Shown here piece after piece: positions 43,748-52,350 of a DNA stretch of 64,000 nt. The notes beneath the pieces were generated by a model that worked only from the letters and a program-made list of their open reading frames with translations, was not told where the DNA came from and did not search any database. This DNA is from CALVUJ01 sp045119835 (GTDB lineage: Bacteria; Bacillota_I; Bacilli_A; RFN20; DUOF01): contig JBGVED010000041.1 of NCBI GenBank assembly GCA_045119835.1, positions 36,973-100,972 of the forward strand, written 5' to 3'. Made by a program: the position numbers and the translations under genes. The first letter of the stretch is position 1; each line of letters opens with the position of its first letter.

Positions 43748-44950
43748 ATGAAAAAGATAGAGTTATTAGCTCCTGCAGGGAATCTTGAAAGATTAAAAGT
43801 GGCTCTTGCATATGGGGCAGATGCCGTATATATTGGAGGTCAAAAATATTCATTAAGAGCTAGAGCATCAAACTTTTCGCTTGATGATATAAAAGAAGCT
43901 GTTGACATTGCAAAATCTTATAATGCTAAGATTTATGTAACTTGCAACATAATTGCGCACAATAGTGATTTGATTGATCCTCAAGATTTTCAAAATTACG
44001 TAAAAGATCTAGAAAAAGCTGGTGTTAGTGCCATTATTGTTAGTGACTTAGGTTTAGTCGATTTAGCAAATGAAGTTAAAAAAAACATAGAAATTCACAT
44101 TTCAACTCAACTATCAACAATGAATAGTGAAACTATTAAATTATTAGAAGAAAAAGGTGCATCTAGAGTTGTTTTAGCAAGAGAATGTACTTTAAAAGAT
44201 ATAAAAATCATTTCTGCAAAATCAAATTTAGAATTAGAAGTTTTTATTCATGGAGGAATGTGTATGTCTATTAGTGGTAAATGCGTTTTATCTAACTATA
44301 TGACTGGAAGAGATGCCAACCGCGGAGGATGTGCGCAATCATGTAGATGGTTTTATAATTTATATGATGATAATAAGAATTTAATATCTGATAATTTATT
44401 TACCTTTTCTTCTAAAGATTTACAAGCGGTTGACTATATAAAAAGCTTGATTAAATATAATGTTTCTTCTCTTAAAATAGAAGGAAGAATGAAAAGTGAA
44501 TATTACTTGGCATCAATAATATCACAATATAGGAAATTAATTGACAGCTTATATGATAACAAAAAAATCAATTATTTATCTTTAAAGCAAGAAATGAAAA
44601 AAGCTGAATCTCGCCCTGCATCTCATGGTTTTTTCAAAGGAAAAATAACCACTAACGAACAAATATTTGATAAAACTGCCGAAATACCTCTTCAAGACTT
44701 TGTCGCTAGAGTAATTGACTATAATCCAATCAGCAAAATTGTAACTATTGAACAGCGAAATAACTTTTCAATAGAAAATCCATTTGAAGTTTTATCTCCT
44801 AGTGGCACTTTTAAATTAAAAATAGATTATTTGTGGGACGAAAACAATGAAAGTGTCATTATAGCAAAGCATGCTAAGCAGATTTTATATTTTAAAAGCG
44901 ACATACCATTTTCTTCTTTTGATATGTTTAGGCAACAAAAAAAGAGTTAA
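43748..44950 (+). CDS. trhP2: U32 family tRNA hydroxylation protein P2
   Basis: 400 residues, a full U32 protein: LLAPAGNLERLKVAL, ADAVYIGGQKYSLRA, FIHGGMCMSISGKCVLSNY followed by GRDANRGGCAQSCRW, and SLKIEGRMKS. The four conserved Cys that hold an iron-sulfur cluster in the family can be seen in these stretches. Earlier annotations call the family peptidases; the Bacillus YrrO orthologue is required for 5-hydroxyuridine formation at tRNA position 34. AAGGAGGG lies 11 bases before the ATG and 4 bases separate it from trhP1. Confidence 0.88.
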   Translation: MKKIELLAPAGNLERLKVALAYGADAVYIGGQKYSLRARASNFSLDDIKEAVDIAKSYNAKIYVTCNIIAHNSDLIDPQDFQNYVKDLEKAGVSAIIVSDLGLVDLANEVKKNIEIHISTQLSTMNSETIKLLEEKGASRVVLARECTLKDIKIISAKSNLELEVFIHGGMCMSISGKCVLSNYMTGRDANRGGCAQSCRWFYNLYDDNKNLISDNLFTFSSKDLQAVDYIKSLIKYNVSSLKIEGRMKSEYYLASIISQYRKLIDSLYDNKKINYLSLKQEMKKAESRPASHGFFKGKITTNEQIFDKTAEIPLQDFVARVIDYNPISKIVTIEQRNNFSIENPFEVLSPSGTFKLKIDYLWDENNESVIIAKHAKQILYFKSDIPFSSFDMFRQQKKS

Positions 44951-44970
44951 AATTAATCAACTCTTTTTTT
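44938..44970. terminator. bidirectional intrinsic terminator
   Basis: 11-bp stem AAAAAAGAGTT/AACTCTTTTTT enclosing about 10 bases and including the trhP2 stop codon. It serves the convergent gene ending at 44980 as well. Confidence 0.88.
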
Positions 44971-44979
44971 ATTACCCTT

Positions 44980-45777
44980 TTAGTTACTTGGATACTCACT
45001 AAAGTTAAGTTTTACTAAAGCTTGATTGGTATTATATTCAATTTCATAGCTTGCTTCATATTTTTTTGCTTGCCCTGATTTTACAGTTTCTCCATTAGCA
45101 TCAATTTCTTTATCTTTAATTTTATATTTCACTTCTCTTATCATTGTATCAAAATAAACTTCTCTTTCAAATTTACTTGTATATCTAGTTCCTGTTCCAT
45201 CAGTATAAGTACATGTGAATGTAGTTTTAAAAACATACCCTTCTTCAGTTTCACCAAATAAATGTTTAAATTCATCATCGCTTGTTACAAATCCTGTATA
45301 GAAGGAACTTTTTATACTTGCTTCATTGTTTAATACAGTTTTATTTCCAATAAAACCTAAATCTTTAATAGAATTAATGTTCTTATAATTACTAGCAAAA
45401 CTTGCTGCGGTTAATGTTGAAGTTGCCTTTGTTCCTGCATTTTCTTCGAACACACTATACGAAGTTCCTGTTTTTACTACATACTTGTTTCCTTCTTCAT
45501 CACCAGTCCACTTATGATAATAACCTAATTCTCCAGTAGTAATTCCACCTGTTTTTGCTATTTCATTTTGGCCCTGATTATCATTTACGCTATAAGAAAC
45601 ATAAAAATATTGTTCATTCACCGTTAAAGATGTTGCATTTGAAAAGTATTCTTCTCCTTTTGACATTTCAATTTCTTCTATTTTATTAGCAAAAAATTTA
45701 TTATAGATAAAAAAACCTAAAAATATCAGAGCTGCCAATAAAACAATAATTAATATAATTTTTCCTGCCTTTTTCAT
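44980..45777 (-). CDS. membrane-anchored extracytoplasmic protein, unknown
   Basis: 265 residues. Basic start and one membrane segment (7-26), then about 235 residues of Ser/Thr/Tyr-rich, strand-forming sequence with repeated FxTTFTCTYTDGTG-like and YEIEYN stretches, which suggests a beta-rich domain on the cell surface. There is no lipobox and no sorting signal; the N-terminal segment is the likely anchor. I recognise no family. AGGAGAT precedes the ATG. Confidence 0.6.
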   Translation of the reverse strand: MKKAGKIILIIVLLAALIFLGFFIYNKFFANKIEEIEMSKGEEYFSNATSLTVNEQYFYVSYSVNDNQGQNEIAKTGGITTGELGYYHKWTGDEEGNKYVVKTGTSYSVFEENAGTKATSTLTAASFASNYKNINSIKDLGFIGNKTVLNNEASIKSSFYTGFVTSDDEFKHLFGETEEGYVFKTTFTCTYTDGTGTRYTSKFEREVYFDTMIREVKYKIKDKEIDANGETVKSGQAKKYEASYEIEYNTNQALVKLNFSEYPSN

Positions 45778-45837
45778 ACTAAATCATCTCCTGATATTTA
45801 AATTATACAATATAAAGAAAATAAATTCTACTTAAAA

Positions 45838-45863
45838 ATAAAAAAAGAGTACACTAAGTACTC
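45838..45863 (-). terminator. intrinsic terminator of infC-rpmI-rplT
   Basis: Perfect GAGTAC/GTACTC stem with a 5-base loop and T7 on the minus strand, 3 bases after the rplT stop. Confidence 0.88.
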
Positions 45864-45865
45864 AA

Positions 45866-46222
45866 TTATTTTTCTAAACTTTTCTTTGCTGTTTCTACTA
45901 ATTTTTTAAATCCAGCATCATCATTAATTGCTATTTCAGAAAGCATTTTTCTGTTGATGTCGATATTTGCTAGTTTTAATCCATGCATTAATTTGCTGTA
46001 AGAAATATTATTTTGATTAGCTGCTGCATTAATTCTAGTAATCCATAATTTTCTGAAGTTTCTCTTAGTAGCTCTTCTATCTCTATATGCATAGTTTAAT
46101 GAACGCATTACTTGTTCATGAGCTGTCTTATAAAGACAATGTTTAGAGCCATAATATCCTTTAGCTAATTTTAATATTTTTTTACGTCTGTTCTTTGCTA
46201 CATTTCCGCCTTTTACTCTCAT
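45866..46222 (-). CDS. rplT: 50S ribosomal protein L20
   Basis: 118 residues, typical of L20, with the N-terminal RVKGGNVAKNRRKKILKLAK, then GYYGSKHCLYKTAHEQVMRS and AYRDRRATKRNFRKLWI. L20 binds 23S rRNA early in 50S assembly, and in Bacilli it also represses its own operon through the infC leader. AGGAGG lies upstream of the ATG. Last gene of the operon. Confidence 0.98.
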   Translation of the reverse strand: MRVKGGNVAKNRRKKILKLAKGYYGSKHCLYKTAHEQVMRSLNYAYRDRRATKRNFRKLWITRINAAANQNNISYSKLMHGLKLANIDINRKMLSEIAINDDAGFKKLVETAKKSLEK

Positions 46223-46241
46223 CTTACTTTACCTCCTATTA

Positions 46242-46439
46242 TTACCCTTGGAATAATTGAGCAATTCTTCCTTGGTCTTGTTTACTTACATATGCTGGTT
46301 TGCTCAAATGTCTTCTTTGTTTTTTGCTTCTAGCCCAAGCTTGGTGGTTTCTTCCACATTGTTTTCTTTTTAATTCTCCGCTTGCTGTCATTTTAAATCT
46401 TTTTGTTGCAGCCTTTTTTGATTTCATCTTATTTTTCAT
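46242..46439 (-). CDS. rpmI: 50S ribosomal protein L35
   Basis: 65 residues with the L35 pattern SKKAATKRFKMTASGELKRK followed by the basic RNHQAWARSKKQRRHL. Component of the large subunit. The first ATG (46439) is used because AGGAGG lies 8 bases before it; most L35 proteins start at a position matching the second Met. It overlaps infC by 11 bases. Confidence 0.97.
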   Translation of the reverse strand: MKNKMKSKKAATKRFKMTASGELKRKQCGRNHQAWARSKKQRRHLSKPAYVSKQDQGRIAQLFQG

Positions 46440-47013
46440 CTTTTTGTCCTCCTTGATTTTTTTGTGATTTTGGCGCTATTACACCCATTAATAATTTTCC
46501 TTCTAATAAAGGTTCTTTTTCAATGCTAGCGATATCAGAACACATTCCAATAAATTTATTAACCATTTCTACACCTTGATCTGCGAATGCTAGTTGACGA
46601 CCTTTAAATCTTATTGAAATTTTTACTTTGTCACCTGATGTCAAGAATTTTCTAGCAGCTTTAAGTTTTGTATTAAAATCATGCTCTCCGATATTACAAG
46701 ATAATTGAACTTCTTTAACATCTATAACTTTTTTGTTTTTTCTCATTTCTTTAGCTTTCTTTTGTTGCTCAAAGCGATACTTACCATAGTTTAATATTTT
46801 ACAAACTGGTGGCTTTGCCATTGGAGCTACACAAAACAAATCTAAATCTCTTGATTGAGCAATACCCATTGCTTCTACTCTAGACTTAATACCAAGTTGT
46901 TCTCCATTTTCATCAATTAACAACACTTCATTAAATCTAATCTTTTCATTAACTAAATCATCTGCATTTGGCTTTTGTGGTAACCTTTCATTTGTACGTT
47001 GTTGTTCTATCAA
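46429..47013 (-). CDS. infC: translation initiation factor IF-3
   Basis: About 194 residues. N-terminal domain with VNEKIRFNEVLLIDENGEQ and MAKPPVCKILNYGKYRFEQQ, linker of Lys/Arg, then VKEVQLSCNIGEHDFNTKL and IRFKGRQLAF in the C domain. IF-3 keeps the subunits apart and proofreads the start codon. The start is non-ATG: AGGAGG is followed by TTATATTTTGATA, in which TTG at 47013 has the best spacing (7 bases), while ATT (47016) and ATA are alternatives. A rare start is a known autoregulatory trait of infC. The open frame further upstream covers the attenuator. Confidence 0.95.
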   Translation of the reverse strand: MIEQQRTNERLPQKPNADDLVNEKIRFNEVLLIDENGEQLGIKSRVEAMGIAQSRDLDLFCVAPMAKPPVCKILNYGKYRFEQQKKAKEMRKNKKVIDVKEVQLSCNIGEHDFNTKLKAARKFLTSGDKVKISIRFKGRQLAFADQGVEMVNKFIGMCSDIASIEKEPLLEGKLLMGVIAPKSQKNQGGQKDEK

Positions 47014-47164
47014 AATATAACCTCCTAAAAATATAAAATAAAAACGGGCTTTTTGCACCCGTTTGTACTTTTCCAAATATTTTGGTCTGTGACATTTTAC
47101 CTATCTCTACTAGCAGAAATCAGGTGAGAAGCGGGTGCCTCTTCTTTCCACAACTCATTGTTGC
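47014..47164 (-). promoter_or_regulatory. ribosomal protein L20 leader of infC
   Basis: The leader RNA contains AGAGGCACCCGCTTCTCACC (47123-47142, minus strand), the hallmark of the Bacilli L20 leader. Its GCACCCG is complementary to CGGGTGC at 47055-47061, which also builds the 5' arm of the terminator at 47042-47064 (AAACGGG/CCCGTTT then T5). L20 binding favours termination in characterised cases. It occupies the gap between infC and the upstream surface-protein gene. Confidence 0.9.
47042..47064 (-). terminator. attenuator of the infC operon
   Basis: 7-bp stem AAACGGG/CCCGTTT with a 9-base loop and T-run, 20-odd bases before the infC Shine-Dalgarno; part of the L20 leader. Confidence 0.85.
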
Positions 47165-47170
47165 TCAAGT

Positions 47171-47199
47171 ATAATAACATTAAATTTTCAAGTTGTCAA
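47171..47199 (-). promoter_or_regulatory. promoter of infC-rpmI-rplT
   Basis: TTGACA (minus strand, 47199-47194), 17 bases, TATTAT (47176-47171). It begins directly at the stop codon of the upstream gene. Confidence 0.8.
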
Positions 47200-48069
47200 C
47201 TATAAAACACTTTGATTTTTTTGTTTATCTTTATTTTTTATTACTATATATCCAACAGTAAGGGTTGTTAGGCCAACAGCACCTATAGCGAAATACCAAT
47301 ACCAGTCTATTCCATCATTTTCTTTTTTTACTTCAATCATTACTTTTCTTAAAGCATTAGTTTCATTTCCTAAAAAATCTGTTGCTGTATATCTAATATA
47401 TTGAAATCCCTCTTTATTTGGATCAATAGTTTTTTCTTCAATAATAACCGCGCATGAATCTGTCAATTTAACCAAACTATCATCATCACATGTTGCATTT
47501 GGCTCAACATATTTTTGTCCTTTTGATACATAAACATATTCTCCACCTATTAAATTAATTGAAGGACCTGTTGTATCCAAAATAATATTCTTAGAAATTT
47601 TGTTAGTTACATCTTCAGTTGCATAATCGGCATAAAAATATATTAATATTCCTTTTTCTCCATCATTTGGGCTAACTATTTGAAATTTGTAATTAGTTTC
47701 ATTAAGACTATATTGCGAACATCTTTCTTCCTCTCTTGTATTATTCATTGTGCCTTCTGGTATCAATTCACACACTTGAAATATTTCATCGTAACTAGAT
47801 AAAGTTTCTTCATCTATATTTATGTTTATACTTATATCTCTAGTTCTGGTAAATTGTTTTTTTTCAACAACATTAGGTTGTCCTTCTTCTCCTTTAGTAA
47901 TTATTACATCATAGATGTTAGTCGAAGCACCATTTGCGTTAGCATTTATAACAACATCTTCTACTACAGAAGGTTCTTGAGTTCCTTCTGCTTTTGCTTT
48001 GATAGAAAAAGAACAAAACAATAAAAACATTGTTATAAAAGAAAATATGTATGTATTTATTTTTTTCAT
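47200..48069 (-). CDS. surface protein with Ig-like (DUF5011-type) domain
   Basis: 289 residues. Signal peptide (about 1-27), an N-terminal strand-rich region, an Ig-like domain with GEYVYVSKGQKYVEPNATC and YIRYTATDFLGNETNALRKV (about 165-250), a membrane segment near 257-279 and a short basic tail. This is the layout of a single-pass surface protein with most of the chain outside. Such domains serve adhesion or wall binding; the partner is unknown. No terminator separates it from the infC promoter, so read-through is possible. Confidence 0.7.
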   Translation of the reverse strand: MKKINTYIFSFITMFLLFCSFSIKAKAEGTQEPSVVEDVVINANANGASTNIYDVIITKGEEGQPNVVEKKQFTRTRDISININIDEETLSSYDEIFQVCELIPEGTMNNTREEERCSQYSLNETNYKFQIVSPNDGEKGILIYFYADYATEDVTNKISKNIILDTTGPSINLIGGEYVYVSKGQKYVEPNATCDDDSLVKLTDSCAVIIEEKTIDPNKEGFQYIRYTATDFLGNETNALRKVMIEVKKENDGIDWYWYFAIGAVGLTTLTVGYIVIKNKDKQKNQSVL

Positions 48070-48087
48070 ATAATCAACCCCACATTC

Positions 48088-48108
48088 TTATATTAATGAT
48101 TAATATAA
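48088..48108 (-). promoter_or_regulatory. palindrome upstream of the Ig-like surface protein gene
   Basis: Perfect 9-bp inverted repeat TTATATTAA/TTAATATAA with a 3-base centre, about 20 bases upstream of the start codon. A candidate operator or mRNA hairpin; it lacks a T-run. Confidence 0.35.
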
Positions 48109-48127
48109 AATAATTCAAGTTTATCAA

Positions 48128-48970
48128 TTAATTATCTTGAAAGATTAGGTAAGCTCCACCAATTAAAGCGCTATCATCTCCATATTTCGCTTTTTCTAAT
48201 TTCAAGTCACTTATGACATCCATTGGTAATTCTTTTTCAAGTCTTTGCAGTAGTCCATTTTTAAAATAATCCAAATAAACTCCTAATCCGCCACCGAAGA
48301 CTATAACACTAGGATTAATAACCTTAATAATACTTGAAATGCCAACGCTTAAATCATCTAACCATGCACTAACAACTTTTTGATAATTTTCTTTTTTTGA
48401 CAATAAGGAACTACTAGCATACTCTTCATCAATATTTTCCTTTAAAAGCCTATTTTTTAAAGCATTTGCGCTGCATAAAGTTTCAAATTTTTCCCCATTA
48501 ACTAAAATTCTACCTATTTCTTGCTCAAAGCCATTATTTCCTTCAAATAATTTCCCTTGATATATAAGTCCTCCACCTATTCCGCTGGATAGTGTTATAT
48601 ATTGAAATACTTTCTCTTCTTTATAAGCTAAATATTCTCCTAAGGCTGCCAAAGAAGCATCATTTATTATTTTTATAGGAATTTTAAAAAGTTTGTATAA
48701 TGCTGTATGTAAATCATATTCTTTTATTTTTAAGTTAGGCAAGTCCCTAATAATATTGTTTTTAAAATCTATGGAGCCAGCAACCCCTACTACAATTCCT
48801 TCCAAACTATGTTTAAAATTCATTTTTTTAAATTCGGTATATATTGTAAAGGCTATATCCTTATTCTTGTCTGTGTGACATTTATTTTTATTTATTACCT
48901 GATAATTTTCATCAACAATAGCTACTCTTAAGTTTGTAGCGCCTAAGTCAACGACTAGTCCGTATCTCAT
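48128..48970 (-). CDS. ROK family sugar kinase (glucokinase-like)
   Basis: 280 residues. ATP-binding DLGATNLR (8-15), GVAGSID, IINDASLAALGEY with the catalytic Asp, TLSSGIGGGLIYQGK and a late VFGGGLG. This identifies a ROK kinase, probably glucokinase given the neighbouring pfkA and pyk. The usual GH and CxCGxxGCxE zinc motif is not present: the equivalent region reads EQEIGRILVNGEKFETLCSA. It is 1 base from pyk and is last in the glycolytic operon. Confidence 0.88.
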   Translation of the reverse strand: MRYGLVVDLGATNLRVAIVDENYQVINKNKCHTDKNKDIAFTIYTEFKKMNFKHSLEGIVVGVAGSIDFKNNIIRDLPNLKIKEYDLHTALYKLFKIPIKIINDASLAALGEYLAYKEEKVFQYITLSSGIGGGLIYQGKLFEGNNGFEQEIGRILVNGEKFETLCSANALKNRLLKENIDEEYASSSLLSKKENYQKVVSAWLDDLSVGISSIIKVINPSVIVFGGGLGVYLDYFKNGLLQRLEKELPMDVISDLKLEKAKYGDDSALIGGAYLIFQDN

Positions 48971-48971
48971 A

Positions 48972-50399
48972 TTATTCCACCTGCAATATTTTCATTGCGT
49001 TAGACTTGTTAATTTTAGAATTTGATCCAACAAAAATAATTGTTTCTCCTTTTTTTACACCATTTTTCTTAGCAAGTTCTATTGCAATATTTTCTTTTTC
49101 CTCATATGTATAATCTTGTTCTCTCTCATCGTATAGTGCTGTAATTCCATAATATAATCCGTTTAATTGTATTGCTAGTTTTTTATCTCTAACAACAGCT
49201 AATATAGGCGCTTTTATTTTAAATTTAGCAAGCTTTCTTGCTGCTGTAAATGAGTTTGAAACAATAACAACTAGTTTAGCATCTAGCATCAAACATGATT
49301 TAGAAACAGATATACCAATCGCATCTCCTTGTGATTTGTTGCTTGACTCATAGAAATCGCTAGCAAATCTCTCGTAATCTAAAATTTCTTCGGCTTTTTT
49401 TGCAATTCTAGCTTGAACATTTATAGATTCAACAGGATACTTACCACTTGCGCTCTCTCCTGATAGCATAACAGCATCAGCACCATCTAATATAGCGTTA
49501 AAAACATCACTAACTTCTGCTCTAGTAGGTCTTAAAGACGTTTGCATTGATTCTAGCATGTGCGTTGCAACTATAACTGGTTTACCTGCAATATTACATT
49601 TTTTTATTAATTGTTTTTGAATATATGGAACATCTTCTAAATCAACTTCAACACCTAAATCTCCTCTAGCAACCATAACGGCATTACTAATCTCTAAAAT
49701 TTCATCCATGTTATTAACGCCTTCCGGACTTTCAATTTTAGCAACTATTTTTATATCTTCTCTTCCCCTGGCTACAAGCAAATTCTTTAATTCCATTAAA
49801 TCTTCTTTTCTTCTAACAAAAGAAGCCGCTACATAATTAATATTTTTTGTACAAATATAATCGATGTCCTTAATATCGGATTCACTAATGTATTCATTCA
49901 TTAATTTTATATTTGGTGCATTCAAGCCTTTTCTGTTTTTCAAAAAATGGTTATTTAATGCTTTACAAATTATTGATTCGGTTTCACTTTTTTTATCTAT
50001 AACTTCAAAAAGCAATAATCCATCATCAAAAGTAAATCTATCTCCAACACTTAAATCCTCATATAACCCTTTATATGTAGTAGTAAATCTCTCTTTTGTT
50101 CCTATGATATCTTCTTTAACTATCTCAGTAATATCTCCACACTTAAAATCTACTCCTTCATTTTGAAAATTACCGCATCTTATTTTTGGTCCTTTCAAAT
50201 CAGTCATAATAGCTATTAAATGTCCTTCATCTTGTAATTTTTCTATTATGTCAATTTTTTCAGAATGCTCCTGGTATGTTCCATGCGACATATTAATTCT
50301 TGCTAAATCCATTCCGGCTTCCGCTAATTCTTTAATCGTTTCATAATCACTACTACTAGGCCCTAAGGTAGCAACCAGCTTTGTTTTACAACTATACAT
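48972..50399 (-). CDS. pyk: pyruvate kinase
   Basis: Converts phosphoenolpyruvate and ADP to pyruvate and ATP. About 475 residues: TKLVATLGPSS, ARINMSHG, MTDLKGPKIR, KIESPEGVNNMDEIL, MVARGDLGVEV, and the signature with VATHMLESM and DAVMLSGESASGKYP. It lacks the C-terminal phosphohistidine domain found in some Bacillus enzymes. The ATG at 50399 follows AGGAGATGGG; the longer open frame overlaps pfkA. It lies 10 bases after pfkA. Confidence 0.96.
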   Translation of the reverse strand: MYSCKTKLVATLGPSSSDYETIKELAEAGMDLARINMSHGTYQEHSEKIDIIEKLQDEGHLIAIMTDLKGPKIRCGNFQNEGVDFKCGDITEIVKEDIIGTKERFTTTYKGLYEDLSVGDRFTFDDGLLLFEVIDKKSETESIICKALNNHFLKNRKGLNAPNIKLMNEYISESDIKDIDYICTKNINYVAASFVRRKEDLMELKNLLVARGREDIKIVAKIESPEGVNNMDEILEISNAVMVARGDLGVEVDLEDVPYIQKQLIKKCNIAGKPVIVATHMLESMQTSLRPTRAEVSDVFNAILDGADAVMLSGESASGKYPVESINVQARIAKKAEEILDYERFASDFYESSNKSQGDAIGISVSKSCLMLDAKLVVIVSNSFTAARKLAKFKIKAPILAVVRDKKLAIQLNGLYYGITALYDEREQDYTYEEKENIAIELAKKNGVKKGETIIFVGSNSKINKSNAMKILQVE

Positions 50400-50409
50400 A
50401 ACCCATCTC

Positions 50410-51366
50410 CTAACCAATCACTTTATTAACATCATATAAATATTTGTAATCAATAATTTTTTTATTAACCGCTTCATCAAATGATATTTTCTTTACTTCT
50501 TTATTTGATAAATACAACATTTTATCACTTTCACCATTTAAAAGATGTTTTACCGCCTCACTACCTAAAACGCTTGCTCTAAATCTATCCATCGCAGAAG
50601 GATTTCCTCCTCTTTGGAAATGTCCCAATATATTTGCCCTTGTTTCAAAGCCAGTATTTTCTTCTATATCTTGTGCAAGTTTATTACAATCCAAAATATT
50701 TTCACTTACAATAATCAATACATGTCTTCTTCCTTCTTCTTTCATAGAAATGATATCTTTATACATATTTTCCTTATCAACAGGAGTATTTGGATCTATT
50801 AAAATATCTGCTCCACATGCAATTGAACTATATAATGCCAAATCCCCACAATGTCTTCCCATTACTTCTACTATTGTACATCTGTGATGTGATGATGATG
50901 TGTCCCTAAGTTTATCAACGGCATCTACAATTGTATTTAATGCTGTATCAAACCCGACTGTATACCCAGGAGAGTTTATATCATTATCAATTGTTCCTGC
51001 AATACCAATACACTTAATTCCATATGTTCCAAGCTCTTTTGCACCTCTAAAACTACCATCTCCACCAATAACTACCAATCCTTCAATACCTATGTCCTTT
51101 AAATTTTTAACACCTTTTTTTTGAACCTCAACATCCTTAAATTCATTAAGTCTTGCTGTACCTATTATTGTTCCTCCTCTATTTAAAACTTCGGAAACAA
51201 ATCTTCTATTAACACGAGTTATTCTACCTTCAACTAAACCTTTGTATCCATCATATATAACATAAGGTTCAACATTGTTATTCAAACATGTTCTAACTGC
51301 CGCTCTAAGAGCAGGATTCATTCCTGGAGCATCTCCACCTGATGTTAAAATTCCTATTTTTTTCAT
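50410..51366 (-). CDS. pfkA: ATP-dependent 6-phosphofructokinase
   Basis: Commits fructose-6-phosphate to glycolysis. 318 residues, the standard bacterial length: LTSGGDAPGMNPALRA at the N terminus, VVIGGDGSFRGA, catalytic GTIDNDI and GFDTALNTI, VEVMGRHCGDLAL and GHFQRGGNPSAMDR. First gene of the pfkA-pyk-ROK operon. Confidence 0.97.
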   Translation of the reverse strand: MKKIGILTSGGDAPGMNPALRAAVRTCLNNNVEPYVIYDGYKGLVEGRITRVNRRFVSEVLNRGGTIIGTARLNEFKDVEVQKKGVKNLKDIGIEGLVVIGGDGSFRGAKELGTYGIKCIGIAGTIDNDINSPGYTVGFDTALNTIVDAVDKLRDTSSSHHRCTIVEVMGRHCGDLALYSSIACGADILIDPNTPVDKENMYKDIISMKEEGRRHVLIIVSENILDCNKLAQDIEENTGFETRANILGHFQRGGNPSAMDRFRASVLGSEAVKHLLNGESDKMLYLSNKEVKKISFDEAVNKKIIDYKYLYDVNKVIG

Positions 51367-51393
51367 TAAAATCTCTCCTTATATTTCATATAA

Positions 51394-51422
51394 ATAATAA
51401 CACTTTTCTATCACTAGACCAA
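51394..51422 (-). promoter_or_regulatory. promoter of pfkA
   Basis: TTGGTC, 17 bases, TATTAT with TG one base before the -10, on the minus strand, 28 bases before the start codon. Confidence 0.5.
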
Positions 51423-51433
51423 TAAAAAGGGTA

Positions 51434-51456
51434 AATAAAAAAGGCTTTTGCCTTTA
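51434..51456 (-). terminator. intrinsic terminator of dnaB-dnaI
   Basis: AAAGGC/GCCTTT stem with a 4-base loop and a T-run on the minus strand, overlapping the dnaI stop codon. Confidence 0.8.
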
Positions 51457-52350
51457 TTTGTCAATGTAAATAATTGAAGGACAAATAGCCTTTATTTTAT
51501 CTATAAATTTACTTGCTTTTAATTTTCCCATTTCAATGTTAGTTTTAGCCACATTATACATTTTTTCAAGTTCCTCTAAAGTATAGCAGCTTGTAATAAA
51601 AGTTATTAAATTATTTTTACTTCTATAATCGATGATAGAACTTATGACATCATCTCTTACCCATTCTGTTTGTTTTTCTTCTCCAAGATTATCTAATACA
51701 AGAACATCACAAGTTTTTACAAGTTCCATTAATCTTATAGTTTCTTTGTTATCACCAAAAGAGTTTTTTAATGATTCAACAAAAGTTTTAACATCTGCAA
51801 AAGAGCAAGTTTTATTATCTTTAACAAACTCATTGCATAATGCAATAAGAGGATAAGATTTTCCAGAAGATGAAGCCCCATAGATAAACATTCCATTCTC
51901 CACATCTGTTGAATCAATTTCTAACACTTTCTTTTCATAATCAAAACGCCCTCTTTTATTTTCCATATTGTCAAGATCTATTTTTAATAGTTCATCATTA
52001 AAGTCTCGTATCAAATAATTATTTTTTAATTTTCTTTGTTCTTCTCTTTTAGGGCACAAAGTATACTCTCTTTCTATTGTTCCATCTTCTTTTCTAATAA
52101 GTTTAAGAACTGTTCCTTTTATTTCTTTAGAACAACTGTCTAAATTTTTACAACATCCGCAACATTTTCTATCTTCATAGTAGCTCAAGAAATATCCAAG
52201 ATAATATTCGAATTCTTCTTTAGTAACTTTTAATGTCTTTATGATATCCTTTATATCTTTCTTAGTTAGAAGTTCTTTCATTATCGAACTTTTCTTTTCT
52301 AAAATTTCGCGATTAGCTTTAGTTCCTTGATCAAACCTCAATTGTTGCAT
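51454..52350 (-). CDS. dnaI: primosomal helicase loader DnaI
   Basis: AAA+ ATPase that loads the replicative helicase. 298 residues. N-terminal zinc-binding domain with the Cys cluster CCGCCKNLDSC (63-73), then Walker A GASSSGKS (158-165) and Walker B VLVLDNLGEE (216-225), with the sensor region ITFITSCYTLEEL. It overlaps dnaB by 20 bases. Its partners DnaB and PriA are also encoded in this window. Confidence 0.94.
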   Translation of the reverse strand: MQQLRFDQGTKANREILEKKSSIMKELLTKKDIKDIIKTLKVTKEEFEYYLGYFLSYYEDRKCCGCCKNLDSCSKEIKGTVLKLIRKEDGTIEREYTLCPKREEQRKLKNNYLIRDFNDELLKIDLDNMENKRGRFDYEKKVLEIDSTDVENGMFIYGASSSGKSYPLIALCNEFVKDNKTCSFADVKTFVESLKNSFGDNKETIRLMELVKTCDVLVLDNLGEEKQTEWVRDDVISSIIDYRSKNNLITFITSCYTLEELEKMYNVAKTNIEMGKLKASKFIDKIKAICPSIIYIDK

